Source: Mycolicibacterium mengxianglii
Lineage (GTDB): Bacteria > Actinomycetota > Actinomycetes > Mycobacteriales > Mycobacteriaceae
DNA length: 64,000 nt
Reading direction: 5' to 3'
Assembly: GCF_015710575.1 (NCBI RefSeq)
Contig: NZ_CP065373.1
Span: 4,526,001-4,590,000 of the forward strand
Position 1 is the stretch's first letter. Every line of letters begins with the position of its first letter. Of the stretch, positions 43,551 through 53,158 are shown piece by piece. Under the pieces are notes generated by a model, which worked only from the letters and a program-made list of their open reading frames with translations, searched no databases and was not told where the DNA came from. The translations under genes and the position numbers were made by a program.

Positions 43551-46445
43551 ATGCTCGCCGTCCTGTTCGCCCATGCCGTGGCCGTGATGGTCGCGCCGCT
43601 GTTGGTGAACCGCTGGGGACGACGGGCGTTTTATCCGCTGGCATTGGTGCCCGCGGCGTCACTGATCTGGGTGGTCGGCAACTGGCCAGACGGGCAGCAC
43701 GACGACCACCACCTGAGCATCCAATGGGTGCCCGACCTGTCGATGGACATCGACCTGCGCTTCGACACGCTCGCCGCGATCATGAGCGTGCTGGTGCTCG
43801 GCATCGGCGCCCTGGTGCTCTTCTACTGCGCCGACTACTTCCACCACCACGACGAGCACACCGAGAAACGCCTCCCCAGCTTCGCCGCCGAGCTGGTGGC
43901 CTTCTCCGGTGCCATGTTCGGCCTGGTGACCAGCGACAACCTGCTGCTGCTGTACATGTTCTGGGAACTGACCTCGGTGTTGTCGTTCCTTCTGGTCGGG
44001 CACTACGCCGAACGCGCCACCAGCCGCCGGGCCGCCACCCAGGCCCTGATGGTCACCACCGCCGGCGGACTGGCGATGCTCGTCGGCGTCATCATCCTGG
44101 GTGAAACGGGAGGCAGTTATCTGCTCTCGGAGCTGGTGGCCCATCCCCCAGCCGGCCTCGCCGTCAACGTCGGCCTCGTATTGATCCTGATCGGCGCGCT
44201 GTCGAAATCAGCACTCGTGCCGTTCCACTTCTGGCTGCCCGGCGCCATGGCCGCCCCCACTCCGGTGAGCGCCTATCTGCACGCGGCGGCCATGGTCAAA
44301 GCCGGGGTGTACCTGGTGGCCCGCATGACACCGGGCTTCGCCGACGCCGGGCCGTGGCGACCGATGGTGGTCAGCCTCGGCGTACTGACAATGCTGCTGG
44401 CCGGGTGGCGGGCGATCCGCGAATACGACCTGAAACTCATCCTGGCCTTCGGCACCGTCAGCCAACTCGGACTGATCTCGATCCTGGTGGGCGCCGGCGG
44501 CGGTGACCTGATGCTGGCCGGGCTGACCATGCTGTGCGCCCACGCCATGTTCAAGGCCGCACTGTTCATGGTCGTCGGCATCATCGACCACACCACCGGC
44601 ACCCGCGACATCCGTCGTCTGGCCTGGCTGGGCAACCGGCTACCGGTCCTGCTGACCATCGCCATCGGCGCCGCCGCCAGCATGGCCGCGATGCCCCCGT
44701 TCCTCGGTTTCGTCGCCAAAGAGGCCGACTTCGAGACCCTGCTGAACAGCCAGTCGCTGGGGCCGTGGGCGCCGTGGGTGCTCGGCGCCATCGTCACCGG
44801 CTCGGTACTGACCACCATCTACAGCCTGCGGTTCCTGCTCGGCGCGTTCGCCCGCAAAGGCCTACGGGAACCCAGCCCCCGGGTGGCCAAACTGCACCGC
44901 CCGCCGATGACATTCCTGGTGGCACCCGGCGTACTCGCCGTCGCCGGCCTGGTGCTCGGAGTGGTCCCGTCCCTGCTCGAGCGGGTACTGGACCCCTACG
45001 CCGAATCGCTGCCCGGCGGCGCGCACTACCACCTGGCGCTCTGGCACGGTTTCAACCTGCCGCTGCTGTTGTCGGTGATCGTCCTGGGCGTCGGCACCGT
45101 CGCGTTCTTCGCCCGCAAACGGCTGCGACGCACCCGCGTGGACTTCCTGGCGCTGGGCAACGCCGACCGTGCCTACGACGCCACCGTCCGCGGCCTGGAC
45201 CGGCTGGCCTTCCGGATCACCGGCAGCGTCCAGCGCGGGTCGATGCCGGCCACCCAGTCGGTCATCCTCACGACGCTGGTGCTGGTCCCGGTGGCAGCGC
45301 TGGCCCTGGGCGCCCGGGACCGGCCGAACTTCGCGCTGTGGGATTCCGCGCTGAACCCGGTGGTCGGCCTGCTCATCCTCGCCGGCGCGCTGGGGGCGGT
45401 CGTCATGCGCAACCGGCTCGCCGCCGTGCTGCTGGTCGGTGTCACCGGATACGGCTGCGGCCTGATCTTCGCCTTCCACGGCGCACCCGACCTGGCGCTC
45501 ACACAGTTTCTCGTCGAGACGCTGACGTTGGTGATCTTCGTGCTGGTGCTGCGCACCCTCCCCGCCGAGGCGGAGTCGACCCACATGAAGCGCTACCGGC
45601 TGCCCCGCGCGGCGCTGGCACTGGCGGTCGGCGCGACGATGACGACACTGGCGGTGTTCGCCATGGCAGCCCGCTCCGGCAGGCCCATCGCCGACCTACT
45701 GCCCGATGCCGCCTACTACCGTGGCCACGGCGCCAACACCGTCAATGTGCTGCTGGTCGACATCCGCGCCTGGGACACCCTCGGGGAGATCTCGGTGCTG
45801 CTGGTCGCCGCGACCGGCGTCGCCTCCCTGGTGTTCCGGCACCGCCGTTTCGGCATCGCGCCGCGCATCCCGGCCACCGCCCAGCCGTCCGGCCAACCCG
45901 ATATCGGCCCGGTCATGGCCTACAGCCCGGCCGCCAGCGACACCACCTGGCTGCGCGGCAGTGAGTACCGCGACCCGCGCTACCGCTCCCTGGTGATGGA
46001 AGTGGCGACGCGGATCATCTTCCCGGTGATCATGGTGCTGTCGGCGTACTTCTTCTTCACCGGCCACAACACCCCGGGCGGCGGCTTCGCCGGCGGCCTG
46101 ACCGCAGGCCTGGCGCTGGTGCTGCGTTACCTCGCAGGCGGACGGTACGAGCTCGGCGAAACCCTGCCGTTGGACGCGGGCAAGATCCTCGGCGTCGGAC
46201 TGGGCCTGTCGGCGGGCACCGCCGTCGCCTCGCTGCTGCTCGGTGCCCCGGCCCTGTCGTCGGCCATCGTCGAACTCGACGTACCGGTGCTCGGCCACGT
46301 CAAATTCGTCACCGCACTGTTCTTCGACCTGGGGGTGTATCTGATCGTTGTCGGGCTGGTACTGGACGTGCTCCGCAGCCTCGGTGCCCGGATCGACGTC
46401 GAGATGGCGGAACCCCGCTCCCGGCAGCGGGCGGTGAGCCGATGA
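43551..46445 (+). CDS. mrpA: Na+/H+ antiporter subunit A fused to subunit B (MrpAB)
   Basis: A 964-aa membrane protein of the multi-subunit Mrp/Mnh antiporter, related to complex I NuoL. Residues 1-500 are the NuoL-like core with ion-path residues in FWELTSVLSFLLVGHY, LSKSALVPFHFWLPGAMAAPTPVSAYLHAAAMVKAG and a Lys-containing FGTVSQLG. Residues 500-790 are the MrpA C-terminal NuoJ-like part (FAFHGAPDLALTQFLVETLTL). Residues about 825-960 are an MrpB domain (IIFPVIMVLSAYFFFTGHNT, PGGGFAGGLTAGLA). The A-B fusion is seen in many actinobacteria. It overlaps subunit C by 4 bp. Confidence 0.95.
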   Translation: MLAVLFAHAVAVMVAPLLVNRWGRRAFYPLALVPAASLIWVVGNWPDGQHDDHHLSIQWVPDLSMDIDLRFDTLAAIMSVLVLGIGALVLFYCADYFHHHDEHTEKRLPSFAAELVAFSGAMFGLVTSDNLLLLYMFWELTSVLSFLLVGHYAERATSRRAATQALMVTTAGGLAMLVGVIILGETGGSYLLSELVAHPPAGLAVNVGLVLILIGALSKSALVPFHFWLPGAMAAPTPVSAYLHAAAMVKAGVYLVARMTPGFADAGPWRPMVVSLGVLTMLLAGWRAIREYDLKLILAFGTVSQLGLISILVGAGGGDLMLAGLTMLCAHAMFKAALFMVVGIIDHTTGTRDIRRLAWLGNRLPVLLTIAIGAAASMAAMPPFLGFVAKEADFETLLNSQSLGPWAPWVLGAIVTGSVLTTIYSLRFLLGAFARKGLREPSPRVAKLHRPPMTFLVAPGVLAVAGLVLGVVPSLLERVLDPYAESLPGGAHYHLALWHGFNLPLLLSVIVLGVGTVAFFARKRLRRTRVDFLALGNADRAYDATVRGLDRLAFRITGSVQRGSMPATQSVILTTLVLVPVAALALGARDRPNFALWDSALNPVVGLLILAGALGAVVMRNRLAAVLLVGVTGYGCGLIFAFHGAPDLALTQFLVETLTLVIFVLVLRTLPAEAESTHMKRYRLPRAALALAVGATMTTLAVFAMAARSGRPIADLLPDAAYYRGHGANTVNVLLVDIRAWDTLGEISVLLVAATGVASLVFRHRRFGIAPRIPATAQPSGQPDIGPVMAYSPAASDTTWLRGSEYRDPRYRSLVMEVATRIIFPVIMVLSAYFFFTGHNTPGGGFAGGLTAGLALVLRYLAGGRYELGETLPLDAGKILGVGLGLSAGTAVASLLLGAPALSSAIVELDVPVLGHVKFVTALFFDLGVYLIVVGLVLDVLRSLGARIDVEMAEPRSRQRAVSR

Positions 46446-46915
46446 CCGGAACAACGGTGTTCATCGTCCCGCTTGTCCTGATCGGTGGCCTGACCAGCTG
46501 CGGGGTCTACTTGCTCCTGGAACGCAACCTGACCCGCATGCTGTTGGGCCTGCTGCTGATCGGCAACGCACTCAACCTGCTGATCCTGACCGTCGGAGGA
46601 CCTTCCGGGAACCCGCCGGTGCGCGGGCGCACCAGCGCCGACTCGACGACGACCGCCGATCCGCTGGCGCAGGGCATGATTTTGACCGCCATCGTCATCA
46701 CGATGGGCATCGCCGCGTTCGTGCTGGCACTGGCCTACCGGTCCTACCGGCTGACCACCGCCGAAGAGGTGGCCAACGACCCCGAGGACACCCGGGTGTC
46801 CCAGGAGTCCGAAGCCGCAGCAGCCGACGAGGACGAAGACACTCCTGGGCAGCACCCCGACACCGACGAACCCGACGAACTCGACGCGTTGCCCGGGCAC
46901 GAGGGGTCACGCTGA
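46442..46915 (+). CDS. mrpC: Na+/H+ antiporter subunit C (NuoK-like)
   Basis: A 157-aa protein with three helices (about 5-25, 30-48, 75-100), including LLERNLTRMLLGLLLIGNALNLLIL and GMILTAIVITMGIAAFVLAL with the conserved acidic and polar positions of NuoK. A long acidic cytoplasmic tail (about residues 108-157, rich in Asp/Glu/Pro) is an extension relative to typical MrpC (about 113 aa). Start and stop overlap neighbours by 4 and 1 bp. Confidence 0.93.
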   Translation: MTGTTVFIVPLVLIGGLTSCGVYLLLERNLTRMLLGLLLIGNALNLLILTVGGPSGNPPVRGRTSADSTTTADPLAQGMILTAIVITMGIAAFVLALAYRSYRLTTAEEVANDPEDTRVSQESEAAAADEDEDTPGQHPDTDEPDELDALPGHEGSR

Positions 46916-48519
46916 TGAGCTACCTCGCCCAGGTCCTGATCCCTCTGCCGGTGCTGATTCCCATGCTCGGGGCCGCACTAAACCTCATCGCCGGCCGCAA
47001 GCCCCGCACCCAGCGGGCGATCACGGTGTCGGCGTTGTCCGCCGTGGTGCTGGTGTGCGCGACGCTGCTGTACGTCGTGGACCGCGACGGCACCCAGGCG
47101 CTGCAGGTCGGCGGATGGGGCGAAAGCGAACCGGGAATGGGCCCGCTGGGCATCACCCTGGTCGCCGACCGACTGTCGGCGCTGATGCTGGTGGTCTCGT
47201 CCATCGTGCTGCTGGCGGTGGTCTTCTACGCCATCGGGCAGGGCATCCGCGACGGTGACGATCGCCAGCCGGTGTCGATCTTCCTGCCGACGTACCTGGT
47301 GCTGTCGGCCGGCGTGTGCAACGCCTTCCTGGCCGGCGACCTGTTCAACCTCTACGTCGGCTTCGAGGTACTACTGACCGCCAGCTTCGTCCTGCTGACC
47401 ATCGGTGCCAGCAAGGACCGGGTACGGGCCGGCATCTCCTACGTGATGGTCTCGATGGTGTCGTCGCTGATCTTCCTGCTCGGCCTGGCTCTGGTGTATG
47501 CGGCCACGGGCACGCTGAACATGGCGGAGCTGGCGCTGCGCCTCGACGACATCTCCGCCGGTACCCGCAGCGCACTGTTCGCCGTGCTGCTCGTCGCGTT
47601 CGGCATCAAGGCCGCGGTGTTCCCGCTGTCGACCTGGCTGCCCGACTCGTACCCGACCGCGCCCGCCCCGGTGACCGCGGTGTTCGCCGGCCTGCTCACC
47701 AAGGTCGGTGTCTACGCCATCATCCGGGCGCATTCGCTGCTGTTCCCCAACGGCGGAATGGACCCGCTGCTGCTGGTGGCCGCCCTGCTGACGATGCTGA
47801 TCGGCATCCTGGGTGCCGTCGCGCAGAGCGATATCAAACGGCTGCTGTCGTTCACGCTGGTCAGCCATATCGGCTACATGGTCTTCGGCATAGCCCTGTC
47901 CAGCCAGCTCGGGATGTCCGGCGCGATCTACTACGTCGCGCACCACATCATCGTGCAGACCACACTGTTCCTGGTGGTGGGGCTGATCGAACGCCAAGCC
48001 GGTGCATCAACACTGCGCCGGCTGGGCGGGCTGGCCACAGCCAGCCCGCTGCTGGCGTTCGTGTTCATCGTCCCGGCGCTCAACCTCGGTGGCATCCCCC
48101 CGTTCTCGGGGTTCATCGGCAAGGTGGCCCTGCTGGAGGCGGGCTCCCAGGACGGGTCGGTGTTGGCGTGGGCGCTGGTCGGTGGCGGCGTGGTGACCAG
48201 CCTGCTGACGCTGTACGTGGTGATCCGGGTCTGGACCAAGGCCTTCTGGCGGGCACGCGTCGACGCCCCCGAAGGCGAGTTGTCGGCGGCGGTGCCCGCT
48301 GCGCTGCTCGACGACGACGAGGACATCGATTTCGCCGACCGCGACGACGTGGGCCGGATGCCGATCGGCATGGTGGTTCCCACCATGGCACTCATCGCCG
48401 TCGGTTTGGCGTTGACCGTCGCCGCCGGGCCGATCATGGCCTACACCGAGCGGGCCGCCGACGAGGTGCTGCACCGCAGCGAGTACATCTCTGCGGTGCT
48501 GGGGGGTGAGCGACCGTGA
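46915..48519 (+). CDS. mrpD: Na+/H+ antiporter subunit D (NuoM/N-like)
   Basis: A 534-aa proton-translocating type subunit with about 14 helices. The conserved Glu in LFNLYVGFEVLLTASFVLL (about residue 145), the Lys in FGIKAAVFPLSTWLPDSYPTAP and the Lys in QSDIKRLLSFTLVSHIGYM are present. A cytoplasmic acidic loop (DDDEDIDFADRDDVGR) near residues 465-480 is unusual. The start overlaps mrpC by 1 bp. Confidence 0.95.
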   Translation: MSYLAQVLIPLPVLIPMLGAALNLIAGRKPRTQRAITVSALSAVVLVCATLLYVVDRDGTQALQVGGWGESEPGMGPLGITLVADRLSALMLVVSSIVLLAVVFYAIGQGIRDGDDRQPVSIFLPTYLVLSAGVCNAFLAGDLFNLYVGFEVLLTASFVLLTIGASKDRVRAGISYVMVSMVSSLIFLLGLALVYAATGTLNMAELALRLDDISAGTRSALFAVLLVAFGIKAAVFPLSTWLPDSYPTAPAPVTAVFAGLLTKVGVYAIIRAHSLLFPNGGMDPLLLVAALLTMLIGILGAVAQSDIKRLLSFTLVSHIGYMVFGIALSSQLGMSGAIYYVAHHIIVQTTLFLVVGLIERQAGASTLRRLGGLATASPLLAFVFIVPALNLGGIPPFSGFIGKVALLEAGSQDGSVLAWALVGGGVVTSLLTLYVVIRVWTKAFWRARVDAPEGELSAAVPAALLDDDEDIDFADRDDVGRMPIGMVVPTMALIAVGLALTVAAGPIMAYTERAADEVLHRSEYISAVLGGERP

Positions 48520-49091
48520 CACGGGCGAAACCGACACTGCGCTGGCTCCTCCTGCGCATCTGGGTGTTGATCTGGCTGATGCTCGTCTGGGTCCTGCTGT
48601 GGGGCACCCTCTCGGCGGCCAACCTGCTCTCCGGTCTGGCCATCGCCCTGCTGATCACTGTGGCGCTGCCGCTGCCGCCGGTCCCGGTGCAGGGCAAGGT
48701 GCACCTGCTCTCCCTGCTGCACCTGATCGTCCGGGTGGCCTGGTACCTGGTGATGTCGAGTTTCCAGGTGGCCTGGCTGGCGGTGCGGCCCGGCCCGCCG
48801 CCGCTCAATGCCGTGCTGCGGGCGCAACTGACCGTGAAATCCGACCTGGTGCTGGCGCTGGCGGTCAGCATCTACAACCTGATCCCCGGCTCGATCGTGC
48901 TGGAGATCGACCAGGTGCGGCGGCTCATCTACGCCCACGTCATCGACGTCGGCTCGGAGAAGTCGGTGAACAAGTTCTATCACCAGGTGGCCGAGGTGGA
49001 ACGGCTGCTGATCGCCGCCTTCGAACGTGACACCGAATGGCACCCGGCGAGCGAAGCCACCACCGATGACACCGAGGAGGCCCCGCGATGA
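48516..49091 (+). CDS. mrpE: Na+/H+ antiporter subunit E
   Basis: A 191-aa protein with two N-terminal helices (about 12-55), a third at about 62-85, and a soluble C-terminal domain (LVLALAVSIYNLIPGSIVLE, HVIDVGSEKSVNKFYHQVAEVE). The order fits MrpE. A charged C-terminal tail is rich in Glu and Asp. The GTG at 48516 overlaps mrpD by 4 bp. Confidence 0.92.
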   Translation: MTRAKPTLRWLLLRIWVLIWLMLVWVLLWGTLSAANLLSGLAIALLITVALPLPPVPVQGKVHLLSLLHLIVRVAWYLVMSSFQVAWLAVRPGPPPLNAVLRAQLTVKSDLVLALAVSIYNLIPGSIVLEIDQVRRLIYAHVIDVGSEKSVNKFYHQVAEVERLLIAAFERDTEWHPASEATTDDTEEAPR

Positions 49092-49366
49092 ATACCGTCT
49101 GGATGATCGCCGCGGTGATGCTGGTCGCCGCCGCGGCCATCACCATGTACCGGCTGCTGGCCGGGCCCAGCACTCTGGACCGGCTGGTGGCGCTCGACAC
49201 CCTGGTCGCGGTCATGATGTGCTCGATCGGTACCTGGGCGGCGTTCAGCCTCGACACCACCGTCACCTACGGACTGGCCGCACTGGCCCTGATCAGTTTT
49301 GTCGGCTCGGTCAGCGTCGCCCGCTTCCGTGTCCCCGACAGCGAAAACCGGGGAGCGAAGCGATGA
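49088..49366 (+). CDS. mrpF: Na+/H+ antiporter subunit F
   Basis: A 92-aa three-helix protein with the MrpF signature YRLLAGPSTLDRLVALDTL followed by VAVMMCSIGTWA. It is an essential small subunit of the Mrp complex. It overlaps both neighbours by 4 bp. Confidence 0.93.
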   Translation: MNTVWMIAAVMLVAAAAITMYRLLAGPSTLDRLVALDTLVAVMMCSIGTWAAFSLDTTVTYGLAALALISFVGSVSVARFRVPDSENRGAKR

Positions 49367-49695
49367 CCGTCTCCGACATCATCTCGGCGGTACTGATCCT
49401 GGCCGGGTCGACACTGGCCCTCACCGCGGCCATCGGCGTGGTGCGTTTCCCGGACACGTTGTCGCGCATGCACGCCGCCAGCAAGCCGCAGACGCTGGGC
49501 CTGCTGCTGGTGCTGATCGGCGCGGCGGTCCAGCTCAACGGCCACCCCGACCTCGGCATGATCATCCTGACCGGGTTGTTCACCGTGATCACCGCACCCG
49601 TGGTGGCCCAGCGGGTCGGACAGCTCGCCTACCGGGAGCAACGCGACCGCGAAGTCCAGCTGACCGTCGACGAGATGCGCGAACCGAGGCAGTAG
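49363..49695 (+). CDS. mrpG: Na+/H+ antiporter subunit G
   Basis: A 110-aa three-helix protein with the MrpG signature GVVRFPDTLSRMHAASKPQT followed by LGLLLVLIGA. It completes a seven-function operon (A/B fused, C, D, E, F, G) in which every junction overlaps. It ends 3 bp from the convergent Lon-domain gene. Confidence 0.93.
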   Translation: MTVSDIISAVLILAGSTLALTAAIGVVRFPDTLSRMHAASKPQTLGLLLVLIGAAVQLNGHPDLGMIILTGLFTVITAPVVAQRVGQLAYREQRDREVQLTVDEMREPRQ

Positions 49696-49698
49696 CGG

Positions 49699-50370
49699 CT
49701 ATTCGCCCGACAGCTGGAATTCGACCATGGCCGTGACGTTGTCGACCGCTTCGCTCAAGGCGGTCAGCCGGTCCGCCGCAGACGGCGCGGCCAGCACGGA
49801 GTACTTGTCCGCCGTTCCCATCGGCATCCGCGCAGCGAGCTCGTAGAGCCGTTGTCCGGCGGGCACGTCCAGGGCGTCGATCCTGGACACGCCGAGCAGC
49901 GCCTCCCGTTCCGGCAACCGGGCGTCGCGGGCGACCGCGATCCGCTCGAACAGCCCCCAGATGCGGTCTTCGACCTCGATCAGGTCGGCGTCGCTGACCG
50001 GACCCGGATCGTCGGGCCATGACTCGACCACCGCACGTGGATAGGGGTCGTCAGGCAGCCACTCACGCACCCGGATGCGCTCGGTCAGTGGGCATTTCAA
50101 CCGGTACTGACCCTCGCCGTGGTCTTCGAACGCCGCGATCCGCGCCCGCACTCCGACATCGCAGCGCTCGTCGCCACCGCCGACTTCGCGGCCCTTGGCG
50201 ATCAGCACCACACCGAAGGCCTTGTCATCACGATCGAGGGTGTCTCGGACCAGCGCCGAGTAGCGCGGCTCGAACACCCGCAGCGGCAACTCCTCCCCGG
50301 GCAGCAGCGCCGACTCCAGCGGGAACATCGGCACGGCGGCCGGCGAGGGTGCGGCTGTGGGGTCAGTCAC
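49699..50370 (-). CDS. Lon N-terminal (LON substrate-binding) domain protein
   Basis: A 223-aa protein with a stand-alone LON domain: PMFPLESALLPGEELPLRVF, EPRYSALVRD, FGVVLIAKGREVGGGDERCD, VGVRARI. It lacks the AAA and protease parts. It corresponds to Rv0434. The GTG at 50370 overlaps the stop of the upstream lipoprotein gene by 4 bp. It probably binds peptides or proteins; partners are unknown. Confidence 0.88.
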   Translation of the reverse strand: MTDPTAAPSPAAVPMFPLESALLPGEELPLRVFEPRYSALVRDTLDRDDKAFGVVLIAKGREVGGGDERCDVGVRARIAAFEDHGEGQYRLKCPLTERIRVREWLPDDPYPRAVVESWPDDPGPVSDADLIEVEDRIWGLFERIAVARDARLPEREALLGVSRIDALDVPAGQRLYELAARMPMGTADKYSVLAAPSAADRLTALSEAVDNVTAMVEFQLSGE

Positions 50371-50804
50371 CGAATTCCTTGGCCTTCCAACACGTCCCGC
50401 ACCGGTGTCGACGGTTCTGCGAAGGTGCAGAGCGCGCTGGTGATGGTGATCCACAAGTCCGGGTTGAGGGCAACGAGGTCATTCTCGCCGCCGATGGCGG
50501 TGATCACCTCGCGCTGGCCGTCCTCATCGAGATCGATGTACTCGTCACAGGTGGTGTCCGCCGCGGGCGAACCAGTCGCATTGGGCGTCGAAGTGCGCGT
50601 CGGTGGGGTGCGGGTCGGCTGGCCCGGACGGGCGGACGTCGAGGGCGACGGGGACGTCCGGGTGGTCTCGGGGGTGGACCCGGGCGCCTGGCCCGGCGCG
50701 GCTACCGGCGTCCCACCCACGGTGTCGGAACACCCGACGACACACGCAGCGACGAGCGCGGCTCCGGCAAGCACTTGCCCGATGCTGCGGCTCGTCATGT
50801 TCAT
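50367..50804 (-). CDS. Putative lipoprotein
   Basis: A 145-aa protein with a signal sequence (QVLAGAALVAACVVGC) containing two possible lipoboxes, VAAC and VVGC; the second, followed by SDTVGG, is more typical of mycobacteria. Residues about 30-85 are a Pro/Thr/Ser-rich linker. The C-terminal domain (CDEYIDLDEDGQREVITAIG, LCTFAEP) has one Cys pair. ATG 50804 or 50798 is the start. It lies between the GCS2-type ligase and Lon-domain genes, with which it may be co-transcribed. The function is unknown. Confidence 0.7.
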   Translation of the reverse strand: MNMTSRSIGQVLAGAALVAACVVGCSDTVGGTPVAAPGQAPGSTPETTRTSPSPSTSARPGQPTRTPPTRTSTPNATGSPAADTTCDEYIDLDEDGQREVITAIGGENDLVALNPDLWITITSALCTFAEPSTPVRDVLEGQGIR

Positions 50805-50821
50805 CCCGCCTGCCTCCGGCC

Positions 50822-51955
50822 TCAGACAACCAGCTCGTCGATCAGGGCATCGACCACCATACGCAGGTCGCCGTCGTTCTCCTCGGCCACGCGGCGTTGC
50901 CGCTGGTAGGACGCACCGCGGCGCGGTATGTCGGCGACGCGGGCGAGTTCGTCGCTGCAGTGCAGGGACCGGGCCACCGGCTCCAGCCGGTTCAGCAGCT
51001 CGTCGAGGTCCTCCGTGACCAGCCGCTCGTTGCTGTCGGCGTCGAGAATGATGATGGCGTCCAGGCCGTAACGCGCTGCGCGCCACTTGTTCTCCTGCAC
51101 ATGCCACGGCGGCATCACCGGCAGCGCCTCACCGGCATCGAGACGCCGGTCCAGGTCGACCACCAGGCAGTGCGTCAGCGCCACCAGAGCGCTGAGCTCG
51201 TGCAGATTGGACACCCCGTCGAAAATCCGGATCTCCACGGTGCCCAGGTGCGGCGACGGCCGGATGTCCCACCGCACCTCGTTGATGTGGTCGATGATGC
51301 CGGTCTTCTTCTGGTCGTGGACGAAGCCCTCGAATTCGCGCCACGTCTGGAACTGGAACGGCAACCCGGCTGTCGGCAGCTGCTGGAACATCATCGCCCG
51401 GTTGCTCGCGTACCCGGTGTCCTCACCCTCCCACCACGGCGACGACGCCGACAGCGCCAGCAGGTGCGGATACTGGTTGAGCATCGAACTGATGATGGGC
51501 ATCACCTTGTGCGCCGAGGACACCCCGACGTGCACGTGCACTCCCCAGATCAGCATCTGGCGACCCCACCACTGGGTGCGGTTGATCAACTCGGCATAGC
51601 GGGGGGCATCGGTCAGCACCTGCTCCGACGCCTCTGCGAACGGGTGGGTTCCGGCGCAGAACAGTTCCATCCCACGCGCGCGCACCACCTGCCGGACGGC
51701 GCGCAACGTGGTGGCGAGGTCTTCCATCGCCTGCCCGGCGTTGAAGCAGATCCCGGTGACGATCTCCACGGTGTTGCGCAGCAGTTCCTTGTGCACGTGC
51801 GGGTTCTCGCCGAGTTCGGCGATCACGCCGGCCGCTTCGTTGCTCAGGTCCCGGGTCTGCGCATCGACCAGCGCGAACTCCCACTCAACGCCGACAGTCG
51901 GCCGGTAGGAGCCCTTGAAGTCGATGTGGGCGGCCTTACTCCCCGCCGATAACAC
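50822..51955 (-). CDS. Carboxylate-amine ligase, glutamate-cysteine ligase family 2 (YbdK/GCS2)
   Basis: A 377-aa ATP-grasp-like ligase corresponding to Rv0433. Motifs are [45 protein letters not shown] and [15 protein letters not shown]. Mycobacteria use mycothiol rather than glutathione, so gamma-glutamylcysteine synthesis is possible but unproven. The GTG at 51955 lies inside the 3' end of sodC (20-bp overlap), indicating coupling of a redox-related pair. Confidence 0.9.
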   Translation of the reverse strand: MLSAGSKAAHIDFKGSYRPTVGVEWEFALVDAQTRDLSNEAAGVIAELGENPHVHKELLRNTVEIVTGICFNAGQAMEDLATTLRAVRQVVRARGMELFCAGTHPFAEASEQVLTDAPRYAELINRTQWWGRQMLIWGVHVHVGVSSAHKVMPIISSMLNQYPHLLALSASSPWWEGEDTGYASNRAMMFQQLPTAGLPFQFQTWREFEGFVHDQKKTGIIDHINEVRWDIRPSPHLGTVEIRIFDGVSNLHELSALVALTHCLVVDLDRRLDAGEALPVMPPWHVQENKWRAARYGLDAIIILDADSNERLVTEDLDELLNRLEPVARSLHCSDELARVADIPRRGASYQRQRRVAEENDGDLRMVVDALIDELVV

Positions 51956-52649
51956 CGCAAGCCACCCGCTTGCCAGCGTCGCCGGTCGCCATGGTGGCCT
52001 CGTCGGGGCCCGGCGTGCCGTTGACCTGGTTGTAGCGCTCCGGCGGGATGTTGGCGAAGTTGTCCGCCTTCTCGTGGATCATGATCGCCGTCTTCGTACC
52101 GGCCAGCAGGTCGTCTTCGGTGAAGGCGTCCGTGGTGGTCACCGTCAGCGCCGAACCGTCCTCGCGCACCTGCAGCGAGGTGAGGTCACCGCTGGCGGGG
52201 TGGCCGCTGTGCCCGGGCACCTGGAAGTGCCCACCGGCTGAGTTGAAGTCGCCCGGGGCGCCGCCGGTGGGGGCCACAGAGTTGGCCTCGCACTTGCCGA
52301 CGGAGTGGATGTGCATGCCGTGGAAGCCGGGGGTCAGCTGTCCGGTCCCGGTGGTCTGCACCGTCACGGTGACATAGCCGGGGCTGAACGCGAACGTGGC
52401 GGTGGCGACCTCGGTGCCGTCGGCGGTCTTCATCGGGACCTCGAGGGTCGAGCTGCTGCCCTGTTCCCCTCCGGCGCCCGCTTCGCCTTCGCCGGCGGGT
52501 GCGGACGGGGCTGGCGAGCCGGTCCAGACTGACGGCGTGGTTCCCGGCTCGGAGGACACCGGCTCGTTCGGGGAGCACGCGGCCAGACCCACTACAGGAG
52601 CGGCCAGGGCAATGGCGATGACGGGCTTCTTCAGGAGACTGGCGAGCAT
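51936..52649 (-). CDS. sodC: Cu superoxide dismutase lipoprotein
   Basis: A 237-aa envelope superoxide dismutase. The signal peptide ends in the lipobox GLAAC (residue about 25). A Pro/Ala/Gly linker (about 30-65) precedes the SOD domain with [14 protein letters not shown] (Cu ligands), [20 protein letters not shown] and [12 protein letters not shown]. The M. tuberculosis homologue (Rv0432) is reported active with copper but without zinc; the same form is likely here. The leaderless promoter fixes the ATG at 52649. Confidence 0.94.
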   Translation of the reverse strand: MLASLLKKPVIAIALAAPVVGLAACSPNEPVSSEPGTTPSVWTGSPAPSAPAGEGEAGAGGEQGSSSTLEVPMKTADGTEVATATFAFSPGYVTVTVQTTGTGQLTPGFHGMHIHSVGKCEANSVAPTGGAPGDFNSAGGHFQVPGHSGHPASGDLTSLQVREDGSALTVTTTDAFTEDDLLAGTKTAIMIHEKADNFANIPPERYNQVNGTPGPDEATMATGDAGKRVACGVIGGE

Positions 52650-52656
52650 GCGCGCC

Positions 52657-52662
52657 AGCCTA
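52657..52662 (-). promoter_or_regulatory. -10 hexamer of sodC (leaderless)
   Basis: TAGGCT on the minus strand ends 7 bases before the ATG at 52649. It overlaps the stop codon of the upstream LytR_C gene. Confidence 0.6.
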
Positions 52663-53127
52663 ACCTGTGACCACCACGATCAGCCCGGGTGGTTGGTCGG
52701 CGACCTCCGGAATCCGCGGCTCGACAGGCGCTTCCAGCAGCCTGCCCAGTTCTTCGGCAGCTTCCTGCTCACCTTCGCCGAAGTAGACGGTGGTGGCAGT
52801 CACGTTGGGCAGCACGAGGTTGCCGGTGTCGGCCACGGTCCAGCCGTCGTCGCGCAGCCGGGTGGCGGTGCCTTCGGCGGCGCCGGGCGCCTCGGAGATG
52901 TTGAAGATCCGGACCTCGGGTCGCGCCGCCGGGGCCGGGGATTCTTTCGACGTCGGCGGCGCCGTCGTCGACGTGCTGACCGTCGCCCCGGTGGAGCTGT
53001 CGTCATCGTCGTCGTTTGAACCCAGCGCCTGGAACCCGACCAGCAGGAACACCACGCCCAGGAACAACAGCACCATCACGATGGCGCGCAGTGGCAGCCC
53101 GGAGGAGTCTGGTACGCGCTCATTCAT
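52660..53127 (-). CDS. LytR C-terminal (LytR_C) domain membrane protein
   Basis: A 155-aa protein: one membrane helix ([21 protein letters not shown], about 15-35), an acidic stretch ([10 protein letters not shown]), a Thr/Pro/Ala linker, and a LytR_C domain ([33 protein letters not shown]). It resembles Rv0431. It probably sits in the membrane with the domain outside, near the cell wall. ATG 53127 is chosen on the leaderless promoter. Confidence 0.85.
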   Translation of the reverse strand: MNERVPDSSGLPLRAIVMVLLFLGVVFLLVGFQALGSNDDDDDSSTGATVSTSTTAPPTSKESPAPAARPEVRIFNISEAPGAAEGTATRLRDDGWTVADTGNLVLPNVTATTVYFGEGEQEAAEELGRLLEAPVEPRIPEVADQPPGLIVVVTG

Positions 53128-53134
53128 CGAGCCC

Positions 53135-53140
53135 ACCCTA
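53135..53140 (-). promoter_or_regulatory. -10 hexamer of LytR_C gene (leaderless)
   Basis: TAGGGT on the minus strand ends 7 bases before the ATG at 53127. Confidence 0.6.
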
Positions 53141-53158
53141 GCTCAGTCGCCGCCGCCC

